From Candidatus Saccharimonadota bacterium (GTDB lineage Bacteria; Patescibacteriota; Saccharimonadia; Saccharimonadales; Saccharimonadaceae), in contig JAFRBH010000012.1 of NCBI GenBank assembly GCA_017404955.1, positions 16,021-80,020 of the forward strand: 64,000 nucleotides of DNA. The letters are read 5' to 3'. A program made the position numbers and the translations under genes. Of the stretch, positions 35,558 through 44,429 are shown piece by piece. Positions within the stretch are counted from its first letter, which is position 1. Each line of letters starts with the position of its first letter. The notes below the pieces were generated by a model. The model made no database searches. It saw only the letters and a list, made by a program, of their open reading frames with translations, and had not been told where the DNA came from.

Positions 35558-36199
35558 TTATAGCAAATACATGTACACGCACCAGAAGTGGAAGAATGAC
35601 CCCGCAAGACAGAACAGATGGAAAATACAGTGCATATATTTTTTCTTAGCACCAATCATATAAAGCAAAGCTCCAATAGAATACATTGCTCCACCTAAAA
35701 TTAAGAATATCACACCACCTATCCCCATTCCCTGAAGCAAAATTGGCAAGAAAATTAAACTCCCCCATCCAGATATTAGATGGCAGGCTACTTCAAGTTT
35801 TTGATACTTATCAACGTTAATCGCGGAAAAGACCACACCTGTCGCCACCACAGCGCCAATCACACCAAACATCACCCAGCCAAGCGCCCCACCAACGGCC
35901 AGCCACGCGACTGGAATATAGGTCATAAAGACTAATAGATACACGTTGCAGTGATCGATGACTCTCAGTACCTTTTTGCCTTTCAAATTGCGTGAGAGCG
36001 CGTGATAGACGCAAGAAACGGTATATAAAACAATTAACATAGAGCCAAAAAGCGAAACTGCCACATCAGCCGCTCCAGTCTTTGCTTTCACCACCATCAA
36101 AACCAGCGCTGCTATAGACAAGCCTGCCCCAATGCCGTGAGATATTGAGTTAAAAATCTCCTCTCCCAGCGTATATTTTGGAATAGAAATTTTTGCCAT
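35558..36199 (-). CDS. Hemolysin III / YqfA (PAQR-like) membrane protein
   Basis: 213 residues from the ATG at 36199, seven membrane helices. EEIFNSISHGIGAGLSI, SCVYHALSRN and the C-terminal HCIFHLFCLAGSFFHFWCVY carry the conserved Ser/His metal ligands of the CREST/PAQR superfamily. A TATAAT box ends 7 bases before this ATG, so the mRNA is leaderless and the longer open frame from 36247 is not used. Confidence 0.9.
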   Translation of the reverse strand: MAKISIPKYTLGEEIFNSISHGIGAGLSIAALVLMVVKAKTGAADVAVSLFGSMLIVLYTVSCVYHALSRNLKGKKVLRVIDHCNVYLLVFMTYIPVAWLAVGGALGWVMFGVIGAVVATGVVFSAINVDKYQKLEVACHLISGWGSLIFLPILLQGMGIGGVIFLILGGAMYSIGALLYMIGAKKKYMHCIFHLFCLAGSFFHFWCVYMYLL

Positions 36200-36206
36200 A
36201 CAATCT

Positions 36207-36212
36207 ATTATA
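36207..36212 (-). promoter_or_regulatory. Leaderless promoter of hemolysin III gene
   Basis: TATAAT on the minus strand, 7 bases from the ATG at 36199. Confidence 0.65.
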
Positions 36213-36245
36213 TACCAAAATCGACCGCGTTTTGCGAAGCAAAAC

Positions 36246-36270
36246 AAAAAATCTCTGAAAGAGATTTTTT
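36246..36270 (-). terminator. Terminator after tRNA-Asp
   Basis: Stem AAAAAATCTCT / AGAGATTTTTT with a GAA loop; read on the minus strand it ends in a T-run about 20 bases past the tRNA. Confidence 0.8.
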
Positions 36271-36290
36271 ACAAAGTACCTTCGGTATTT

Positions 36291-36367
36291 TGGCGGATCC
36301 GACGAGACTCGAACTCGCGACCTCCGCCGTGACAGGGCGGCGCTCTAACCAACTGAGCTACGAATCC
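36291..36367 (-). tRNA. tRNA-Asp (anticodon GTC)
   Basis: Minus strand: acceptor GGATTCG / CGGATCC, discriminator G, encoded CCA. The stem CCGCC/GGCGG closes the loop CTGTCAC, anticodon GTC. Confidence 0.97.
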
Positions 36368-36377
36368 ACTCTCTAGA

Positions 36378-36383
36378 ATTATA
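36378..36383 (-). promoter_or_regulatory. TATAAT box for tRNA-Asp
   Basis: Minus-strand TATAAT ending 10 bases before the tRNA 5' end, inside the gap after the MarR gene stop. Confidence 0.6.
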
Positions 36384-36385
36384 CA

Positions 36386-36832
36386 CTACTCTGTAGTTTT
36401 TTTCAATATCTTTTTAAGCACTCTTAGCAGCTGTGCCGCTTCTAGTGGGCTCAACTTTAAACAATCTCCCATTTCTTTAGGAACCTTTCTAGCTATAACT
36501 TTTAATCCTATACCTTTTGGAGTAATTGCAATATCCATCACGCGCTCATCATCTTTCCCCCGCTCACGAACAATTAAACCCTTTTTCTCCATTTTTAGAA
36601 GCACTGGCGAAAGCGTCCCAGAGTCGAGATATAGCCTCTCCCCCAATTTACGCATGGATATTCTTTCATCTTCCCAAAGTACCAACATTACAATGTACTG
36701 AGTATAAGTAAGATCGAGCTCCTTTAAAAGTGGTGTGTATTTTCTAATAATCTCTTTAGATGCTACATACATCGGAAAGCAAATCTGCCTGTCAAGTTCC
36801 AAACATCTATCGATTTTATCCGACGAGCTCAT
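36386..36832 (-). CDS. MarR/OhrR-type peroxide-sensing repressor
   Basis: 148 residues. The N-terminal helix holds the single redox cysteine in RQICFPMYVASKEI, at the position of the OhrR sensing Cys. The winged helix follows: LTYTQYIVMLVLWEDE, GERLYLDSGTLSPVL as recognition helix and RERGKDDERVMDI as wing. Last gene of the gpx-trxB-trxA operon; an operator-like palindrome overlaps that operon's -10 box, so it probably autoregulates the unit in response to peroxide. Confidence 0.87.
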   Translation of the reverse strand: MSSSDKIDRCLELDRQICFPMYVASKEIIRKYTPLLKELDLTYTQYIVMLVLWEDERISMRKLGERLYLDSGTLSPVLLKMEKKGLIVRERGKDDERVMDIAITPKGIGLKVIARKVPKEMGDCLKLSPLEAAQLLRVLKKILKKTTE

Positions 36833-37144
36833 TTATTTCCCTTCTATCAAAATCTTTTTAAGTTCATCTTTTGCTTTTAATCCCACCAATGTATCTTTCA
36901 GCTCTCCGTCTTCAAAAAGAAGAAGGGTTGGAATAGACATGACCTCGTATTTCTCTGCAATTTCTGGCTCCTCATCAATATCCAATTTATAAAATTTCCA
37001 GTCTGTCACTTCTTCAGCGAGCTCCTCAATAATTGGCGAAAGCATTTGGCAAGGTCCGCACCAATCTGCAAAGCAATCAACCAGTACTTTTCCCTCTGTT
37101 ATGCTTGAATAAAAATTTTGTTCATTTAAGGCTTTTACACTCAT
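36833..37144 (-). CDS. trxA: Thioredoxin
   Basis: 103 residues. Active site WCGPC at 28-32; the cis-proline MSIPTLLLF near 70-78 is intact. Reduces disulfides in the cytoplasm, recycled by TrxB. Overlaps trxB by four bases and abuts the MarR gene. Confidence 0.96.
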   Translation of the reverse strand: MSVKALNEQNFYSSITEGKVLVDCFADWCGPCQMLSPIIEELAEEVTDWKFYKLDIDEEPEIAEKYEVMSIPTLLLFEDGELKDTLVGLKAKDELKKILIEGK

Positions 37145-38061
37145 TTTATCTCCTTTATCATTGCGTCTGCCGCTAGCGCTCCATCCGCCGCAGCTGTTAC
37201 TAATTGTTTTAATTCTTTTGCTCTTGCATCACCTGCAACGTATATTCCAGGTACGTTCGTATGTATTCCATCAGACGTTGCAATATAACCTTTATCGTCC
37301 AGTTCGATTATGTCAGAAAAAGCCTGGTTTTGTGGAATATATCCCACCGCCATAAATACACCAGAAACTGGTATTTCGCGCATTTCTCCAGCTTTGTTCT
37401 CTACTTTAATTCCAGACACCTTTGCATCTCCCAAAAGTTCTTTTAGATTAGACGAAAGCACAAACTCAATGTTTGGTTTCTCCTTAGCTTCTTCAACATA
37501 AATATGCTCTGCTCGAAACTCGTCACGACGATGTATTAAATATACTTTATTTGCCACATTAGAAAGATACAATGCATCCTGAAGTGCAGTATTGCCACCG
37601 CCAACCACCGCTACATCTTTCCCTTTGAAAAAATTACCATCACAAGTCGCGCAGTAAGATACTCCTTTGCCTGTGAGCTCCTCTTCATGAGCAAGACCGA
37701 GTTTTGCATTAGCCGCTCCAGTAGCGATAATAATTGCTTTGGCGCTATATTTATTTTCTGAAGTTAAAACTTCTTTCCAAGAATCGGAAATTACCTTAAT
37801 TCCCGTAGCTTTTTCGTATTTAATCTCCCCACCAAAGTCCTTGACCTGCTCATACATGTTTGTTGCAAGCTGCAAACCAGAAATTTCTGAAAATCCAGGG
37901 TAATTCTTCACTTTTTCAGCATTAATAATTTGCCCACCATAGGCCTTCTCCTCCAGTATCAGCACCTTTTTCCCTGCCCTTAGAGCATAGATTGCTGCAG
38001 TTAGCCCCGCCGTGCCTGCTCCGATGATTATTGCATCGTACATCGTATTAGTATCGTTCAT
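37141..38061 (-). CDS. trxB: Thioredoxin-disulfide reductase
   Basis: 306 residues from the ATG at 38061, preceded by AAAGGAAAGAG. FAD motif GAGTAGLTAAIYALRAGKK, redox pair CATCDG, NADPH motif GGGNTALQDALYL and the C-terminal FAD motif GIYVAGDAR. Transfers electrons from NADPH to thioredoxin. An earlier start at 38109 would lie within gpx and is less likely. Confidence 0.95.
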   Translation of the reverse strand: MNDTNTMYDAIIIGAGTAGLTAAIYALRAGKKVLILEEKAYGGQIINAEKVKNYPGFSEISGLQLATNMYEQVKDFGGEIKYEKATGIKVISDSWKEVLTSENKYSAKAIIIATGAANAKLGLAHEEELTGKGVSYCATCDGNFFKGKDVAVVGGGNTALQDALYLSNVANKVYLIHRRDEFRAEHIYVEEAKEKPNIEFVLSSNLKELLGDAKVSGIKVENKAGEMREIPVSGVFMAVGYIPQNQAFSDIIELDDKGYIATSDGIHTNVPGIYVAGDARAKELKQLVTAAADGALAADAMIKEIK

Positions 38062-38098
38062 CTCTTTCCTTTCACTCTGCCGTATCGTCTCAGCAAGT

Positions 38099-38644
38099 TT
38101 ATCCTTCAATCAATTGTTTTACCTTATCTTCAAATTCTTCTGGTTTCGTAGTTGGAGCAAATCGTCCTACCACTTTACCATCGCGATCAATTAGAAACTT
38201 CGTAAAATTCCAACGAATAAACCCTTTGTCGCCCGCAACCTTACTAATTTTAGACACTGCAGCCATAGCAGCCTTATTTTTAAGCCCCCTGACCTCTTCA
38301 TTCGGCATTTGCTCTTTTAGCCACGCAAAAAGTGGCTCTGCTTTATCTCCATTCACTTCCACCTTTTTAAACTGATCGAACGAAGTGTCATATTTCGCCG
38401 TACAGAATTCATGAATTTCCGCGTCTGTACCAGGCGCCTGATGTCCAAATTGGTTACACGGAAAATCCAATATCTCTAAGCCCTTATCATGATACTTCTT
38501 ATATAGCATCTCTAAACCTTCATATTGTGGTGTAAATCCACAACCAGTAGCCGTATTCACAATTAGCAATACTTTTCCCTTAAAATCGCCCAAAGAAACA
38601 TCCTTCCCTTCGCGACTTTTTACCTTAAAATCATAAATATTCAT
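38099..38644 (-). CDS. Glutathione peroxidase family, Cys type (thioredoxin peroxidase)
   Basis: 181 residues. The peroxidatic cysteine is Cys35 in NTATGCGFTPQY (Sec in animals). FPCNQFGHQ carries the resolving cysteine and Gln, and FIRWNFTKFLID the Trp-Asn of the tetrad. Such bacterial enzymes use thioredoxin as reductant, matching trxA and trxB downstream. First gene of the operon. Confidence 0.94.
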   Translation of the reverse strand: MNIYDFKVKSREGKDVSLGDFKGKVLLIVNTATGCGFTPQYEGLEMLYKKYHDKGLEILDFPCNQFGHQAPGTDAEIHEFCTAKYDTSFDQFKKVEVNGDKAEPLFAWLKEQMPNEEVRGLKNKAAMAAVSKISKVAGDKGFIRWNFTKFLIDRDGKVVGRFAPTTKPEEFEDKVKQLIEG

Positions 38645-38670
38645 GCTTATTCTCCATTATTTGATAATTC

Positions 38671-38700
38671 AATTGTACACAATTAAATTTATATTGTCAA
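38671..38700 (-). promoter_or_regulatory. gpx operon promoter with overlapping OhrR-like operator
   Basis: Minus strand: TTGACA (38700-38695), 17 bases, TACAAT (38677-38672). A palindrome AATTGT-N2-ACAATT (38671-38684) covers the -10 box, the typical place and sequence type for OhrR/MarR operators. A second palindrome TTTTGTC-T-GACAAAA lies at 38704-38718. Confidence 0.75.
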
Positions 38701-38746
38701 TAATTTTGTCTGACAAAAACGACTAATTAGAAATAGTTTGTTATAT

Positions 38747-39952
38747 TTATCCAACACTATTAACAAGGCTATAAATTGGGAACAGCACGGCAAGCACGAT
38801 ACCGCCGATGAGGAGTGCCATAATCACCATTAAGATTGGCTCAATCATTGTCGAGATCGCTGCAATTTGCTCGTCAAGCTCATCTTCATAGACCTGCGCA
38901 GCCTTGCCTAGCATTTCATCAATCTTACCAGATTCCTCACCAATGGAAGACATCTGTGGCACCAGCGGCATCATATATTTTTTATCTCTGAGTGCTTCAG
39001 AAAGTGGTTTACCACCTTGAACCTTTTCCATCGCTAAGGTAATCTGCTCTTCATATACTACGTTATTGGTTGCCTCAGCCGACATTCTCATAGAATCCAA
39101 AAGTGCCACGCCGGTAGAAAGCAACATTTGCATAGTACGTGCAAACCTTGCGTTATAAAGACGCAAAAACAATTTGTTAAAAATCGGCACATTCAGTTTG
39201 ACTATTGCCGCCCATCTTTTACCTGTATCGGTCTTTCTAAATTGCATAAACAGCCAGCCAAATAGCACTAAGATAATCAACACCACATACCATTCATTCA
39301 CTACAAAGTTAGAGATGCTCACCAGAATTTGTGTTGCAACCGGCAACTCTTGGCCAAGGTCAGCATACAAGTTTTCAACCTGTGGTACCACCATTACCAT
39401 CATGAATACCACTACTGCAACAATCACAAAAAGCACGATCGCTGGGTATGTCATTGCCCCGCGAATCTTCGACATCATGTTTTCATCTTTTTCTTTCTGG
39501 TCTGCCAAACGCTTCAAAGCGAGATCGAGGGTACCAGAAGCTTCACCTGCCTGAATCAAAGACAAATAAACTTGGTCAAACACATCAGGATGTTTAGAAC
39601 AAGCCTCCATCAAAGATTTACCAGCTTCCACCTGAGAAAGAATGTCCTCAATCACCTTGCGCATTGGCTTACTTTCAGTCTGCTCTACAAGTGTGCGTAA
39701 AGCATTAGAAAGTGGTAACCCTGCACCAATCAAAGTTGCAAACTGTCTAGTGAAAATGATTTTATCTTTATTGGAAACCTTGGAAGATAATTTCGCTAAA
39801 AGTCCGCTGGTATCTTCCTCTTCCACGGAATCTGGCACATAGCCTTGGTCAATCAAAAGTTTACCTGCCGCGCGTTCGTTTTCTGCCTGAATAACACCTT
39901 TTACGGTCTTCCCGGTTTTACTATCTTTCGCCTTGTAGATAAACCTTCGCAT
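38747..39952 (-). CDS. pilC: Type IV pilus inner-membrane platform protein PilC
   Basis: 401 residues, GspF/PilC family. Two homologous cytoplasmic helical domains (RQFATLIGAGLPLSNALRTL and ARTMQMLLSTGVALLDSM) alternate with membrane helices near 170, 220 and 375. Couples the ATPase motors to pilus assembly. Follows pilT with an 18-base gap. Confidence 0.95.
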   Translation of the reverse strand: MRRFIYKAKDSKTGKTVKGVIQAENERAAGKLLIDQGYVPDSVEEEDTSGLLAKLSSKVSNKDKIIFTRQFATLIGAGLPLSNALRTLVEQTESKPMRKVIEDILSQVEAGKSLMEACSKHPDVFDQVYLSLIQAGEASGTLDLALKRLADQKEKDENMMSKIRGAMTYPAIVLFVIVAVVVFMMVMVVPQVENLYADLGQELPVATQILVSISNFVVNEWYVVLIILVLFGWLFMQFRKTDTGKRWAAIVKLNVPIFNKLFLRLYNARFARTMQMLLSTGVALLDSMRMSAEATNNVVYEEQITLAMEKVQGGKPLSEALRDKKYMMPLVPQMSSIGEESGKIDEMLGKAAQVYEDELDEQIAAISTMIEPILMVIMALLIGGIVLAVLFPIYSLVNSVG

Positions 39953-39969
39953 TTTACTCTGGCCTCAAT

Positions 39970-41244
39970 CTAACCCTGTGCTAATCTCTTAAATTCTACT
40001 GGATCAACCGCATATTCTAGCGCATTGTCGAAAGTAATTGTGCCTTGCTGGACAAGTTTTGCGAGCGTTCTGTCCATAGTCTGCATTCCCTCGTTAATAC
40101 CTGTCTGAATTGCAGTGTCTAACTGATGCGTTTTACCTTCACGAATAATTGATCTCACCGCAGTATTTGCCACCAAAATCTCACAAGCAGCGATACGCCC
40201 GCCACCAATTGCCGGCACCAAACGCTGCGAACATACTGCCATCAAGATGGAAGAAAGTTGTGAACGAATCTGTGGCTGCTGTTCTGCTGGGAACACGTCA
40301 ATCATACGGTCAATTGACTGTGCAGCGGAGTTGGTGTGAAGTGTTGCAAACACCAAGTGGCCAGTTTCTGCGATGGTAATCGCCGAAGACATCGTCTCAA
40401 GATCACGCATCTCACCAAGTAGTACCACATCAGGGTCTTGGCGAAGTACTGACTTCAAAGCTCTCGAGAATGAGAAAGTATCATAATGAACTTCCCTCTG
40501 CACAATCACTGACTTCTTTGATTTGTGAGCAAACTCGATAGGATCCTCAATCGTGATAATGTGAACTGCTTTTTCCTGATTAATTTTATCAATCAAAGCT
40601 GCAAGTGTAGTAGATTTACCAGAACCAGTAGGACCAGTCACTAATACTAACCCTCTTGGATAATCGGCAAAAGTAGAAATTACTTGCGGGAGCCCCAAGT
40701 CAGCCAAGGTTGGCATCTTATTTGGAATTAAACGAAAAGCTGCTGCAAGATTACCTCTCTCCTGGAAGGCGTTGACACGAAATCTCGCAATATCACCAAA
40801 CGCAAATGAATAGTCAAATTCTTTGTCTTTAGAAAGCACTTCCCTCTGCTCAGAATCAAGAGTAGAAAATACTAACTTTTGAATTACATCTTCTGTCAAG
40901 ACTGACATACCAGCAATCGGAATCAATGCGCCATCCACACGTAAAATCGGAGGAAGGCCAGTCTGAATGTGAAGATCAGATGCATTACGCTTAACACATT
41001 CTTCCAGTAAAGTTTCAATCCTCACATTTTTTGCCGGTGTCGTTGCCGAAGATGCTTCAGCAGGTGCTGCTGGAGTAGTCGTTGCAGGTGCCGCTATCTC
41101 TGGCGCAACAGTCGATTCAACTGTTGGCATTACCACCTCTGGCATCGCTGCCACTGGTTGTGCACCCATAGCAGGTGCTGCTGGCGCCGCTGCCGGAGCT
41201 GCCGGTTGCGCGCCCATCAAAGTATTTTGCCCACTATTATCCAT
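39970..41244 (-). CDS. pilT: Type IV pilus retraction ATPase PilT
   Basis: 424 residues. An Ala/Pro-rich N-terminal region of about 75 residues is extra to the family. Then KNVRIETLLEECVKRNASDLHI starts the PilT core, with Walker A GPTGSGKST, the Asp box IITIEDPIEF, Walker B RQDPDVVLLGEMRD and the His box ETGHLVFATLHTN. Powers retraction and twitching. It has its own leaderless promoter 6 bases upstream and is separated from pilB by hairpin element B. Confidence 0.94.
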   Translation of the reverse strand: MDNSGQNTLMGAQPAAPAAAPAAPAMGAQPVAAMPEVVMPTVESTVAPEIAAPATTTPAAPAEASSATTPAKNVRIETLLEECVKRNASDLHIQTGLPPILRVDGALIPIAGMSVLTEDVIQKLVFSTLDSEQREVLSKDKEFDYSFAFGDIARFRVNAFQERGNLAAAFRLIPNKMPTLADLGLPQVISTFADYPRGLVLVTGPTGSGKSTTLAALIDKINQEKAVHIITIEDPIEFAHKSKKSVIVQREVHYDTFSFSRALKSVLRQDPDVVLLGEMRDLETMSSAITIAETGHLVFATLHTNSAAQSIDRMIDVFPAEQQPQIRSQLSSILMAVCSQRLVPAIGGGRIAACEILVANTAVRSIIREGKTHQLDTAIQTGINEGMQTMDRTLAKLVQQGTITFDNALEYAVDPVEFKRLAQG

Positions 41245-41250
41245 AGTCCC

Positions 41251-41259
41251 ATTTTATCA
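41251..41259 (-). promoter_or_regulatory. Leaderless promoter of pilT (TGaTAAAAT)
   Basis: Minus-strand extended -10 with 6 bases to the ATG at 41244; it lies 18 bases beyond hairpin element B. Confidence 0.7.
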
Positions 41260-41276
41260 TAAGCGACATGTTTTGT

Positions 41277-41450
41277 ATAGGGAAATTCTTACAAATATAA
41301 ATTCTATAACATGCTGACGAACCAAATAAATATAAGTTTTCTACAAGTCGAGCACGGAACTGGTAATTCCGGCACAGACTTGCCTAGAAAACTTATTTTT
41401 ATTGGACGTGAGGAAGCCGTTATAGAATTTATATTTGTGAATTACTCTAT
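41277..41450 (-). repeat. Long hairpin element, copy B (after pilB)
   Basis: Outer arms 41277-41310 and 41419-41450 pair along nearly their full length; the right arm includes the TAG stop of pilB (41447-41449). Internal loop motifs GACGAACCAAA (41316-41326) and GACGTGAGGA (41405-41414) match copies A and C. An inner stem of about 19 bp with one mismatch and a head (CAAGTC/GACTTG, CGGAA/TTCCG) follow. Its arm sequence differs from copy A, yet pairing is kept. Confidence 0.82.
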
Positions 41451-43207
41451 GCCAGATCTGACGCCACACGATTCACTTCAGTCATCGTAGTAATTCCAGA
41501 AAGTGCTTTGAGCATACCATCTTGGCGCATTGTTACAGTGCCCTTTTGTTTAGCTACATTCATGATGTCTGCCGACGTAGCATGCGCCACAATCAACTTC
41601 TGGATATCTTCGTCTACTGTAATTGTCTCATAGAGACCAGCACGACCCTTATAGCCGCCAGGAGAATCTTTATCGTCAAAACCCTTTACTAGGGTATAGC
41701 CTTTATTGTTCACTACTGGCAAACCGGAATAGCCTAAGCTCTCTGATACGGTTGCTACTTGCGATTGTTCCTTCGGCAAGAGATCACCTACTACTTCATT
41801 TAATTCTTTAGTCTCCAAATCAGAAGAGGTATAAGAAGTCCTCTTTTCCGTCACACGACGTACCAGCCTCTGGCCAATTACTGTATTAAGCGTTGAGGCC
41901 AAAAGGAATGGCTCAATTTCCATCTCAAGAAGACGCGGCAAAATACCTGCCGCCGAGTTAGTGTGCAGTGTCGAAAACACCAAGTGACCAGTAAGTGCCG
42001 CTTGCACGGCCAGATTAGCTGTTTCCGAGTCACGAATCTCACCTACCATAATCACATCTGGGTCCTGACGCAAAATCGAGCGAAGCCCACTCGCAAAGGT
42101 CAAACCAGCATCAGTATTCACCTGAATCTGATTCACGCCATCCATCTTATATTCTACTGGGTCTTCCAGTGTCACAATATTAATCTTTACATCTTTAATC
42201 TTTTTAATCAAAGCATATAACGTAGTAGATTTACCAGAACCAGTAGGACCAGAAGTTAGAATCATGCCGTTTGGCTTAGAAATACCTTCCATCACCATCC
42301 TGAGTGCACGTCCAGTCATACCCATCTGTTCAATGTCCATAGTCGTGCCAGTCTTATCAAGAAGCCTAATTACTACCTGCTCACCCCACACTACTGGCGC
42401 AATTGCGATACGAAGATCCACTTCTTTATCACCAATTTTCACCGCAAACTGACCATCTTGCGGCACACGGTGCTCATCAATTTTCAGATCGGATAAAATT
42501 TTTATACGCGAAACTAATGCCGGCTCAATTGATTTTGGTAGTTCCATCACTTGTCTTAATACGCCATCAATTCTGCATCTGATAACCAGCGAATCTTCAA
42601 GCGGCTCGATATGAATATCAGAAGCCTTAGACTTAATTGCAAAGTCCAGAATCGAGGTGAGTGCTTTAGAAATCGGCGAGTCCTGAGTAATTGTTTTAAC
42701 ATCTTGTGATTGCTGTTGCATTTCTTCATTGGTAGATCTCACCGCCTGTTTCACCGACGAGAAATCGCCCACATACTGTGCAAGCGCCTGTTTAATGCCT
42801 TCTTCCGAAGACATCACCGCCTTAATTGATTTACCAGTATAGGTAGAAAGATAGTCTGTTGCCTGAACGTTGGTAACATCAATCATCGCCACGATTAGCT
42901 GATTGTTCATTTCTCCTACTGGCACCACCATGCTTCTTGTTGCTACTTCCTGAGGAAGATTAAGAAGCATTTCCCTATCCATTGTCACATTTTTAAGATC
43001 AACATATTGAACACCAATCGCTACCGCCGTTGCATGAGCTACCATTTCAGTATTGATAATACCTTTAGAAGTAAGATAGGCAATCAGGGGCTGTTTATTC
43101 TTTGCCGCTTCTTCCGTGGCGGTTTTCACAGCAGCAGCATCCGCTAAGCCTTCATCGATTAGCAGTTTAATAACTTTATCTTGCGTCTCTTTAGTTAGGA
43201 GTGCCAC
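41447..43207 (-). CDS. pilB: Type IV pilus extension ATPase PilB
   Basis: 586 residues. N-terminal MshEN/T2SSE-N domain (to about 150), then ASDIHIEPLEDSLVIRCRIDG, Walker A GPTGSGKSTT, Asp box VTLEDPVEY, Walker B RQDPDVIMVGEIRD and His box LTGHLVFSTLHTN. The tetra-cysteine zinc motif usual after the His box is absent; only one Cys remains in the protein. Drives pilus polymerisation. Confidence 0.95.
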   Translation of the reverse strand: MALLTKETQDKVIKLLIDEGLADAAAVKTATEEAAKNKQPLIAYLTSKGIINTEMVAHATAVAIGVQYVDLKNVTMDREMLLNLPQEVATRSMVVPVGEMNNQLIVAMIDVTNVQATDYLSTYTGKSIKAVMSSEEGIKQALAQYVGDFSSVKQAVRSTNEEMQQQSQDVKTITQDSPISKALTSILDFAIKSKASDIHIEPLEDSLVIRCRIDGVLRQVMELPKSIEPALVSRIKILSDLKIDEHRVPQDGQFAVKIGDKEVDLRIAIAPVVWGEQVVIRLLDKTGTTMDIEQMGMTGRALRMVMEGISKPNGMILTSGPTGSGKSTTLYALIKKIKDVKINIVTLEDPVEYKMDGVNQIQVNTDAGLTFASGLRSILRQDPDVIMVGEIRDSETANLAVQAALTGHLVFSTLHTNSAAGILPRLLEMEIEPFLLASTLNTVIGQRLVRRVTEKRTSYTSSDLETKELNEVVGDLLPKEQSQVATVSESLGYSGLPVVNNKGYTLVKGFDDKDSPGGYKGRAGLYETITVDEDIQKLIVAHATSADIMNVAKQKGTVTMRQDGMLKALSGITTMTEVNRVASDLA

Positions 43208-43515
43208 TATTGCCCTCCAGTCCTCGTCGTCACCGCATCAGAACGCCCACAGGCAATTAATTCTGCTTCAGACAATTCACCATTTTGATCAATGTCTTCA
43301 CATTCACCCACAAAGACTTCTACGGTTGGGTTAATCGCATCAAGATTAAATACTTCTGGGTCTGGCTGCGCAAGGGTAGGTTGTATTACGCTAACAGTCT
43401 TGAAAGTTACAAACTTATCATTTGGATCACCTAAGAGTACATTGCAAAGAATAGCCGCTACTACAGTTCCTACTGTTGCTACAATTATTACTGTGAAAAT
43501 GTCAGATTGTCTCAT
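43207..43515 (-). CDS. Pilus-locus membrane protein with Cys-bracketed EF-hand
   Basis: 102 residues. One membrane helix (7-27) and an external part with a canonical calcium loop DIDQNGELSEAE, enclosed by cysteines at exact C-x16-C spacing. It overlaps pilB by one base and the next gene by four, so it belongs to the pilus operon. Family unknown; it may be a minor pilus assembly or calcium-sensing subunit. The same bracketed loop occurs in its neighbour. Confidence 0.65.
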   Translation of the reverse strand: MRQSDIFTVIIVATVGTVVAAILCNVLLGDPNDKFVTFKTVSVIQPTLAQPDPEVFNLDAINPTVEVFVGECEDIDQNGELSEAELIACGRSDAVTTRTGGQ

Positions 43516-44429
43516 TTTTTACTCCCTGAGTTAGAACCACTAGTTGATTTCTTTTTAGCGTTATTTGATGCATAAACTGTCTTATTGCTCTCCACTACAT
43601 CTGCATCTTCAGTGTAATATGCTACACCTTGAGATTGCAAGGCTAAGTAGTTTTGACCACTCCAAGACACGGTCGCAGTTTGAAGATCAAATGTCCTAAT
43701 TGAACGTTCAATATTATTTAGCACTGTCATAGTTTTAGCACTATCAGCTTCTACTGAAAGTGAAACTGGAATAGTCGAAAGTCCTTCCGTACTACTTACT
43801 ACATTACCAGATGGCGAAAGCGCCTCTGGATCCCAAGCTGAGATATTGAAAATCTGATTGAGTGATGACATCAAAGCTTCCTCATTGGCCTGTGCTGGTA
43901 AAGCATCTGGAATTACACGAAGCGCTGAACACATTTTTAGCATTGACATGTATCTGGATTTTTCCTCATCATTTTCGGTTTCATCAAATTTCTTCTGCCA
44001 GTCAATTTTATCGCCATTGGCATCAAAGCAATCTTTCTGGCTTTCTCTTGCCACACTTTCTAGATCGGTATTGTTAGCCATATTCATCATTACGTTGTAG
44101 CGCAAAGAACCTGGCATCGTACTACTATCTAGCGTATCGGGGTTACACTTTCTAATTTCTTCATCAGAGAACTTACCATCTTTATTAGTATCACGACAAA
44201 GCCCAACATTCGTAATAGTCTTTTCGTAATCAGAAATTGCCTGATCCTTGGCCTCGATTACTTTAGAATTAAAACCAATATATTTGCCAAAATAGACCAT
44301 TAGGACGCCGCAAATGCCTAAAACCACCGCCGCGACTAATACGATAAGGAGCGTCTGTTGCTGAGTCTTAGAAATTTTAATCCTTTTAGAAATTGCTGGT
44401 CCATTCGGATTTTTATCAGTTTCCGCCAT
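43512..44429 (-). CDS. PilO-position membrane protein with Cys-bracketed EF-hand
   Basis: 305 residues. One membrane helix near 27-48 and a short coiled segment, then the calcium loop DTNKDGKFSDEE between two cysteines (C-x16-C). A globular part follows with ALSPSGNVVSSTEGLSTIPVSLSVEADSAKTMTVLNNIERSIR, which resembles the PilO-type beta-alpha fold (VSLSVEG...LL.FL..LE...R). It occupies the pilO place after pilM and pilN. Ser/Lys-rich tail. Confidence 0.7.
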   Translation of the reverse strand: MAETDKNPNGPAISKRIKISKTQQQTLLIVLVAAVVLGICGVLMVYFGKYIGFNSKVIEAKDQAISDYEKTITNVGLCRDTNKDGKFSDEEIRKCNPDTLDSSTMPGSLRYNVMMNMANNTDLESVARESQKDCFDANGDKIDWQKKFDETENDEEKSRYMSMLKMCSALRVIPDALPAQANEEALMSSLNQIFNISAWDPEALSPSGNVVSSTEGLSTIPVSLSVEADSAKTMTVLNNIERSIRTFDLQTATVSWSGQNYLALQSQGVAYYTEDADVVESNKTVYASNNAKKKSTSGSNSGSKK

